In this document: positions 1 to 4,264 of the stretch, piece by piece | Position numbering within the stretch: position 1 is the first letter of the stretch | Layout of the letters: every line of letters begins with the position of its first letter | DNA from: PVC group bacterium | Lineage (GTDB): Bacteria; Verrucomicrobiota; Kiritimatiellia; SS1-B-03-39; UBA6053 | NCBI GenBank assembly: GCA_003565035.1 | Contig: PXDP01000125.1 | Span: 1-5,729 of the forward strand | Reading direction: 5' to 3' | DNA length: 5,729 nucleotides | Position numbers and translations under genes: made by a program | The notes under the pieces: model-generated | The model's database searches: none | What the model was told of the DNA's origin: nothing | Seen by the model: the letters and a program-made list of their open reading frames with translations, nothing else

Positions 1-682
1 CTTCGGTAAGTTCGGCGGACTGCGATTCGGCGTGAGATTCAAGATCGGTCAGTTTCGCATGAAGTTCCTCGCGTTCGGATTTGACGCTGTTGAGGTCGGC
101 TTCGAGTTTGGCGCGGGCTTCGGAGAGTTCGGCGGACTGCGATTCGGCGTGCGATTCAAGATCGGTCAGTTTGGCCTGGAGTTCGTCGCGCTCGGATTTG
201 ACGCTGTTGAGGTCGGCTTCGAGTTTGGCGCGTGCTTCGGAGAGTTCAGCGGACTGTGATTCGGCGTGCGATTCAAGATCAGCCAGTTTGGCTTGGAGTT
301 CGTCGCGTTCGGATTTGACGCTGTTGAGGTCGGCTTCGAGCTTGGCGCGTGCTTCGGTAAGTTCGGCGGACTGCGATTCGGCGTGAGATTCAAGATCGGT
401 CAGTTTGGCCTGGAGTTCGTCGCGTTCGGATTTGACGCTGTTGAGGTCGGCTTCGAGCTTGGCGCGTGCTTCGGTGAGTTCAGCGGACTGCGATTCGGCG
501 TGCGATTCAAGCTCAGCCAGTTTGGCCTGGAGTTCGTTGCGCTCGGACTTGATCACTTCGAGGTCGGTTTGCAACTGGATGCGGGCTTCTTCGAGTTGAG
601 CGGACTGTGCTTCGGTTTGAACCTCCAGGTCTTTGAGTTTGGTCTGGAGTTCGTCACGTTCGGATTTGACGCTTTTCAGATT
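1..682 (-). repeat. 117-bp in-frame tandem repeat array (39-residue coiled-coil units)
   Basis: Five full units and one partial unit, read on the minus strand: 682-566, 565-449, 448-332, 331-215, 214-98 and 97-1 (cut by the edge). The period is exactly 117 bp, measured from the recurring cttcgg at 1, 118, 235, 352 and 469. Units start at residues 290, 329, 368, 407, 446 and 485. The first unit is clearly diverged and the second mildly so. The later ones are nearly identical, differing mainly at unit position 17 (Thr or Ala) and position 31 (Thr or Ser). Shared cores are SVKSERDELQAKL and ESHAESQSAEL. The near-identity at DNA level suggests recent expansion, and the true copy number lies outside the window. 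Confidence 0.95.
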
Positions 683-1549
683 TGTTTCCACCGCTTCTCT
701 GGAGGATGTGAGCACTTTCTGCTCCTCCTGCAGATCAGAGATTGCTTTTTCCAGGGCGAGGCGGGCATCCGCTTCTTTTTGCAGACGATCTTCCAATTCC
801 AATTTTGCGTCTGCGTCCCGAAGTTTGTCTGCTTTGTATTTTGTGAGTTGCGAGGCCAGTTCTTTCTCATGCTTGCGGCTCACTTCCAAATCGACGACAT
901 GCCGATTGAGGTCTGAGGAGAGCTGATCCATTTTTTCCTGGAGGACCTGACACTGGTGCTGGAGGATTTTGGCCTCTTCGCCGCCGCCGTGCTCCAGGGC
1001 TTCAAACTGGGCAAGCTTGTTCTTGGCGGCTTGAAGTTCTTTGGAGACGGAACGGGACTCCTCTTTGAGGGAATCGTAGGCTTCTTTGATGGCAAGGCTT
1101 TCTTTTCCGGCCCGCTCCAGCTCTTTTTTTTCGTCCTGAAGCCGTTCCAGCTGATGTTCGCGGTCCTGAAAGTCCTTCTCCAGTTTGCGCTGGAGGGCGG
1201 TGAGTTCGTCAATCCGCTCGTGGGACTCGTCCAATTTGATCTTCTGGTGCTCGTAGCGTTCTTTGATTTCGGCATGGTTGCGTTCAAGCGATTCGGCGGA
1301 CTCCATTTTGAACCGCAGGGTTTCCAGTTCTTTTTCGAGCACCTCTTTTTCTTTCTGGAGGCTCAGCCATTCCTCTGTGGCGTGGCCGGGACTTTGGTCC
1401 CCGCCGGTCTTGCTCGGAATCTGGGATTCCTCGGGGATCTGAATTTTTGCGTCACACGCCGGACAACGGATTTTTTTACCGGCAGCCTCCGGCTTCACGC
1501 TCAGTTTGCGGTTGCAGGACGGACAGCGAAATTTAATCTCGGTAATCAT
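1..1549 (-). CDS. Zinc-ribbon protein with long repetitive coiled coil (3' end outside window)
   Basis: Open from ATG at 1549 to the window edge: 516 complete codons with no stop, so the protein is longer. Residues 1-39 form a small zinc ribbon: C9-x2-C12 and C29-x2-C32 with a 16-residue spacer, in the contexts RCPSC and RCPAC. A short polar linker follows. From about residue 58 on the chain is almost entirely Glu/Lys/Gln/Leu/Ala-rich helix with few prolines, as in a long coiled coil. From residue 290 it becomes 39-residue tandem repeats that continue past the edge. No signal peptide or membrane segment is visible. The start is supported because the ribbon begins right after it; no Shine-Dalgarno is seen upstream. 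Such ribbons bind zinc structurally and often occur at the N-terminus of proteins from the Planctomycetota/Verrucomicrobiota group. Function is unknown; a scaffold or filament role is only a guess. Coding is certain by length and composition. Confidence 0.9.
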   Translation of the reverse strand, partial: MITEIKFRCPSCNRKLSVKPEAAGKKIRCPACDAKIQIPEESQIPSKTGGDQSPGHATEEWLSLQKEKEVLEKELETLRFKMESAESLERNHAEIKERYEHQKIKLDESHERIDELTALQRKLEKDFQDREHQLERLQDEKKELERAGKESLAIKEAYDSLKEESRSVSKELQAAKNKLAQFEALEHGGGEEAKILQHQCQVLQEKMDQLSSDLNRHVVDLEVSRKHEKELASQLTKYKADKLRDADAKLELEDRLQKEADARLALEKAISDLQEEQKVLTSSREAVETNLKSVKSERDELQTKLKDLEVQTEAQSAQLEEARIQLQTDLEVIKSERNELQAKLAELESHAESQSAELTEARAKLEADLNSVKSERDELQAKLTDLESHAESQSAELTEARAKLEADLNSVKSERDELQAKLADLESHAESQSAELSEARAKLEADLNSVKSERDELQAKLTDLESHAESQSAELSEARAKLEADLNSVKSEREELHAKLTDLESHAESQSAELTE

Positions 1550-1556
1550 AATGTTT

Positions 1557-1562
1557 ATTTTA
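1557..1562 (-). promoter_or_regulatory. Possible -10 element, TAAAAT, next to the zinc-ribbon start
   Basis: On the minus strand TAAAAT matches the -10 consensus at five of six positions and ends 7 nt before the ATG at 1549. With no Shine-Dalgarno upstream, this is the geometry expected of a leaderless transcript. No convincing -35 box lies 16-18 nt further up, and A/T-rich DNA gives such hexamers easily, so this is weak. Confidence 0.25.
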
Positions 1563-1649
1563 GGATTTTTATGTTTTCTAAAATTTGAAAAAATCTTGTG
1601 GCTAAAAAAGGTTTTTCAGGAATGGGCTCAGTCTTGGGAGGTGTTCCGC

Positions 1650-1662
1650 GTCTCTCAGAGAC
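1650..1662. promoter_or_regulatory. 13-bp palindrome, possible operator
   Basis: The sequence gtctct-c-agagac is a perfect inverted repeat of 6 bp arms around one central base. It lies about 100 bp upstream of the zinc-ribbon start, within the intergenic region. It could be a binding site for a dimeric regulator. A 13-bp palindrome can easily arise by chance and no second copy was noticed in this window. Confidence 0.2.
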
Positions 1663-1717
1663 ACTCATTTCATTGAATGTACACTTAAGCACCTGACATG
1701 CCAATTTTTCCGGTGGA

Positions 1718-1737
1718 AAATTCGCCGGCGCGAATTT
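1718..1737 (-). terminator. Hairpin at the end of the antiporter gene, weak intrinsic terminator candidate
   Basis: An 8-bp perfect inverted repeat, aaattcgc and gcgaattt with a 4-nt loop, overlaps the TAA stop at 1738-1736. On the minus strand the descending arm ends in TTTT followed by CC, so the U tract is short. A second, alternative hairpin (ttttcc-ggt-ggaaaa, about 1705-1720) overlaps it. The position right at the gene end favours a 3'-end role, but A/T-rich outer pairs and the short T run make it a poor intrinsic terminator. Confidence 0.35.
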
Positions 1738-4210
1738 ATGAGGCCCCGGAAAGAATTGAACAGATTTCTTCGGCATTGGCTGCTTCCGTCAGATTTTGCA
1801 CAATTTCCGGGTTTCGAAAAGCTCTGGCCACTTTTGCAAGGGCCTGGAGATGCAGGGCGGGCGAATCGCCCCGGGGGCTGAGGAGGCAGACGAGGAGATG
1901 CGGGGTTTTGCCCAGGCCAAAGAAGGTATTTTGACTGTTGCTGTAGCCGATGAGGAGGAGGGGGTGGGGCTGCTGACCGCAGTGGGCATGCAGAAGAATG
2001 GTGTCTTGTGCCAATTCCACCGGATTGAGCCTGGCGGACTCCTGCAACAGCGGAATGGCGGCCTCGGCCATTCCGGGAACGGTTTTCAGCCCTTCTTCCG
2101 CAAGGATGCGAATCCGGTCGGTGTCGGTGAGGGACTCGGGCAGGTTTACACCGTGCAGAGCGGGAAAGGCTTCGGTGGCGGGGATAAAAACGGGGGCGTT
2201 CGGGTCGATGGTGTCCGAGCGCAGGGCCGGGTAGGCGACGATCAGATTGGACTGCGGAAAGCGTTCGGCAATCAGTTCGGGGAGACGGTCCAGGGTGGGG
2301 GTCCACAGAAGCGCGTTCCGGCGGATTTGGGGCAGCAGGATCAGATCGTCTTCGTGAATGTGGTCAAACATATCCTTCCTGGCTTCCGCCCAGGTGGAGC
2401 TGATGTGGTAGGTGGTGCTGCAGCCGGGGCCGATTTTTTCCATGCGGGTTTCGATGGTGGCGGAGACATCTTCGGTGAGGTAAACATGGAGGTCGGCGCC
2501 GGCCTGTTTTGCGAGCAGGCGGGTTTCCCGCATGAGTTGGTTGAGGTCGTCGCGCTGTTCGGCCAGCGGTGGGAAGCAAAGGCGGAGGGCCCGGGTGGTG
2601 TTAGGCGGCCGGAGAATCCGGCAAATCATCAGCCGTGAGGGGCAGGTCAGGGTCAGTTTTTCGTTCGTGGAGCCGAAAATTCGGCTGCTGCGGTTATGAT
2701 CGCCGCCCCAGCCGGCAATCACTGAACTGGCGCGGAGTTCACGGACGGCCCGGGCGATGCCGTCCACCGGGTTGAGATCGACCCGGACCTGGGGTTCGAC
2801 CTCAATGTCCACAGAGGAGGCGTGGGTCATGCACTGGGCCAGCAGCTTTTCGCCCCGGGAGACGGCATCCTCGGTATCGGTCTGTTCCCGGACAATCGTC
2901 AGCGGGTACAGACCGCCGGGAACCGCCGTATCGCGGATGAGAAATGCCAATTCCATCATGCGGGCGGCGGAAACCGGATTGTGAATCGGGATCAGCAGTC
3001 TTTGTTCGGTTTGCCGGGAAGCGGACCGGGGGGTGATGACCTCCATGGCCATTTTGCGGCCGAAGGCATCGGTTACCCAGGAGCCGAGGGGCACGGTGAC
3101 CATGATCATGGCAATGGAGCCGTTCAGGGCGGCTTCATCGAGCAGGCCGGCTTCAAAGCCCACCAGGGCGGCCGCGAGGGTGGCGGCGGCCTGCACCACG
3201 GTTAGGCCAAACATGACCGCCCGTTCGGGGCGGGAATAGCCAAAGATCCAGCCGCCGATCCAGGCGGCGATGAATTTGGTGAGGATCACCATGCTCACCA
3301 TAATGCCAATGACATGCCAGGTGCGCGGATCCCCGATGAGCACCCGGGGATCCACCAGCATCCCCACGGAGATGAGAAAGAAGGGAATGAACAGGGTGTT
3401 TCCGGCAAAAACCAGACGGTTCATCAGGGGGCTGTGTTCGGGAATTTGCCGGTTGAAGGCGGCCCCGGCAAGGAAGGCGCCAATGATGGGTTTCATGCGG
3501 GCGTATTGTGAAAAATAGGCGCATGCGCAGACAAGGGCGAGCACGAAGAGAAATTGGGCACCGCCGGATTCGGTGACGTTCTGGAAAAACCAGCGGGCGA
3601 TCCGCGGGATGAGCTGGCTGATGAGGATCACGAGGAGGAAGAGGGCGAGGAACAGGCTGCCCCAGAACATCCAGCCCATTTTTTCACCCTGTGCCGCGTC
3701 CACCACCACGGCGAGAACGAGCAGGGCGAGGGTGTCGGTAATGATGGTGGCGCCCACGCTGATGGTGACCGGTTCGCTGCGGTGAATGCCCAGCCGGCTG
3801 GCGGCGGGGTAGGCCAGCAGGGTATGGGAGGCAAACATACTGGCCATGAGGATGGCGGCGGTCCAGGTAATGTCGCCGAGCACATAGAACACCGCCACGG
3901 CCCCGAGCACCTGGGGCACGATAAACGTCATGAATCCGAAACTGACGCTTTTGCGTTTGGTGCGTGAAAACTGGTAGAGATCAATTTCGAGTCCGGCCAG
4001 AAACATGATATAGATCAGGCCGATTTCACCGAACAGGGTGATGGCGCTGGAGCGGACGAGAATATTCAATCCGTGCTCGCCGAGGATCACACCCGCAATC
4101 AGGAGGAGCACCAGATCGGGAATTTTGAGTTTGGAGGCCAGCAGCAGAGACACCAAAATCACGGAGATAATGATGGTGAAAATGAGGACGTAATCGGTCA
4201 CGGGTAACAT
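1736..4210 (-). CDS. CPA2-type cation:proton antiporter with tandem UspA-like and PTS EIIA-like domains
   Basis: Complete, 824 residues. Residues 1-380 are a Kef/CPA2-like membrane domain with about 12-13 hydrophobic segments. It has the broken-helix region FASHTLLAYP (126-135), the likely ion-binding Asp159 in IITDTLALL, and GAFLAGAAF (244-252). Residues about 402-532 form a UspA-like module with a perfect G-2x-G-9x-G-S-T motif (Gly500, Gly503, Gly513-Ser514-Thr515), known to bind ATP in UspA proteins. A second, degenerate module spans about 544-663 and ends in the block LLWTPTLDRLPELI. Residues about 695-821 resemble PTS EIIA type 2, with candidate phospho-His741 and second His787. The family exchanges H+ for Na+ or K+ across the inner membrane; the substrate here is unknown. 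Plain KefC is about 620 residues with a different regulatory domain. The ATG at 4210 is the only start codon in frame after the upstream gene's stop; it has no Shine-Dalgarno and lies in a hairpin loop. Probably cotranscribed with the paralogue upstream. Confidence 0.92.
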   Translation of the reverse strand: MLPVTDYVLIFTIIISVILVSLLLASKLKIPDLVLLLIAGVILGEHGLNILVRSSAITLFGEIGLIYIMFLAGLEIDLYQFSRTKRKSVSFGFMTFIVPQVLGAVAVFYVLGDITWTAAILMASMFASHTLLAYPAASRLGIHRSEPVTISVGATIITDTLALLVLAVVVDAAQGEKMGWMFWGSLFLALFLLVILISQLIPRIARWFFQNVTESGGAQFLFVLALVCACAYFSQYARMKPIIGAFLAGAAFNRQIPEHSPLMNRLVFAGNTLFIPFFLISVGMLVDPRVLIGDPRTWHVIGIMVSMVILTKFIAAWIGGWIFGYSRPERAVMFGLTVVQAAATLAAALVGFEAGLLDEAALNGSIAMIMVTVPLGSWVTDAFGRKMAMEVITPRSASRQTEQRLLIPIHNPVSAARMMELAFLIRDTAVPGGLYPLTIVREQTDTEDAVSRGEKLLAQCMTHASSVDIEVEPQVRVDLNPVDGIARAVRELRASSVIAGWGGDHNRSSRIFGSTNEKLTLTCPSRLMICRILRPPNTTRALRLCFPPLAEQRDDLNQLMRETRLLAKQAGADLHVYLTEDVSATIETRMEKIGPGCSTTYHISSTWAEARKDMFDHIHEDDLILLPQIRRNALLWTPTLDRLPELIAERFPQSNLIVAYPALRSDTIDPNAPVFIPATEAFPALHGVNLPESLTDTDRIRILAEEGLKTVPGMAEAAIPLLQESARLNPVELAQDTILLHAHCGQQPHPLLLIGYSNSQNTFFGLGKTPHLLVCLLSPRGDSPALHLQALAKVARAFRNPEIVQNLTEAANAEEICSILSGAS

Positions 4211-4219
4211 ACCGTGACC
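4196..4219 (-). promoter_or_regulatory. Inverted repeat with the antiporter start codon in its loop
   Basis: Perfect 8-bp arms, ggtcacgg (4196-4203) and ccgtgacc (4212-4219), flank an 8-nt loop that contains the ATG at 4210-4208. In the minus-strand mRNA this would be a GC-rich stem presenting UAUGUUAC as the loop. Possible roles are control of translation of the downstream antiporter, or, as DNA, a dyad for a dimeric regulator. The pairing is seen directly; the role is inferred. Over a window this long one or two such repeats are expected by chance, but not at a start codon. Confidence 0.45.
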
Positions 4220-4264
4220 ATAAGGAGGGATTTGGTTTGGAACAAGCCTTTTGTCCCGGGGCGG
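4211..4264 (-). other. 54-bp spacer between the paired antiporter genes
   Basis: No terminator-like hairpin with a U tract is visible, which supports cotranscription. The spacer is 18 codons long, so the upstream TGA (4267-4265) is in frame with the downstream ATG. The transcript would carry CCTCCTTA (4228-4221), identical to the anti-Shine-Dalgarno end of 16S rRNA, instead of a ribosome binding site. Confidence 0.7.

Larger units (their letters stand above)
1550..1735. other. Intergenic region upstream of the zinc-ribbon gene
   Basis: This 186-bp stretch has no credible gene; all minus-strand frames contain several stops. The half next to the zinc-ribbon start (about 1552-1612) is strongly A/T-rich, unlike the coding DNA around it, as expected for a promoter region. 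It also holds a 13-bp palindrome (1650-1662) and, at the antiporter end, a hairpin overlapping the stop codon. Its size and composition argue that the zinc-ribbon gene is transcribed separately from the antiporter pair. Confidence 0.6.

Noticed and set aside
1..682. CRISPR-like array
   Set aside because: Units are 117 bp, contiguous, with no unique spacers, and they code in frame.
266..916. Plus-strand open frames opposite the repeat array (216 codons, and shorter ones at 32-259 and 81-386)
   Set aside because: They are repetitive only because the 117-bp period is a multiple of three, which keeps every frame open. The translated Phe/Gly-rich and Ser/Arg-rich products mirror the coiled-coil codons.
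956..1588. Plus-strand open frame of 210 codons rich in Phe, Leu and Gly
   Set aside because: It is antisense to the Glu/Lys-rich coiled coil (GAA/AAA codons read as TTC/TTT), which creates false hydrophobicity. No start signal is seen.
1665..2306. Minus-strand open frame of 213 codons rich in Pro and Arg
   Set aside because: It overlaps the antiporter's EIIA domain in another frame, and the in-frame protein there has clear family motifs.
1796..2638. Plus-strand open frame of 280 codons
   Set aside because: It lies antisense to the UspA/EIIA part of the complete antiporter. Its product is Gly-rich with no recognisable domain, as expected for the opposite strand of GC-biased codons.
1736..4210. 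Assignment as glutathione-gated KefB/KefC
   Set aside because: The membrane domain is related, but the tail is UspA-like plus EIIA-like rather than the Rossmann-type KTN/TrkA-N domain, so no kef gene symbol is given.
4241..4253. Small stem acaa/ttgt in the spacer as a terminator between the antiporters
   Set aside because: Only 4 bp with no U tract after it.
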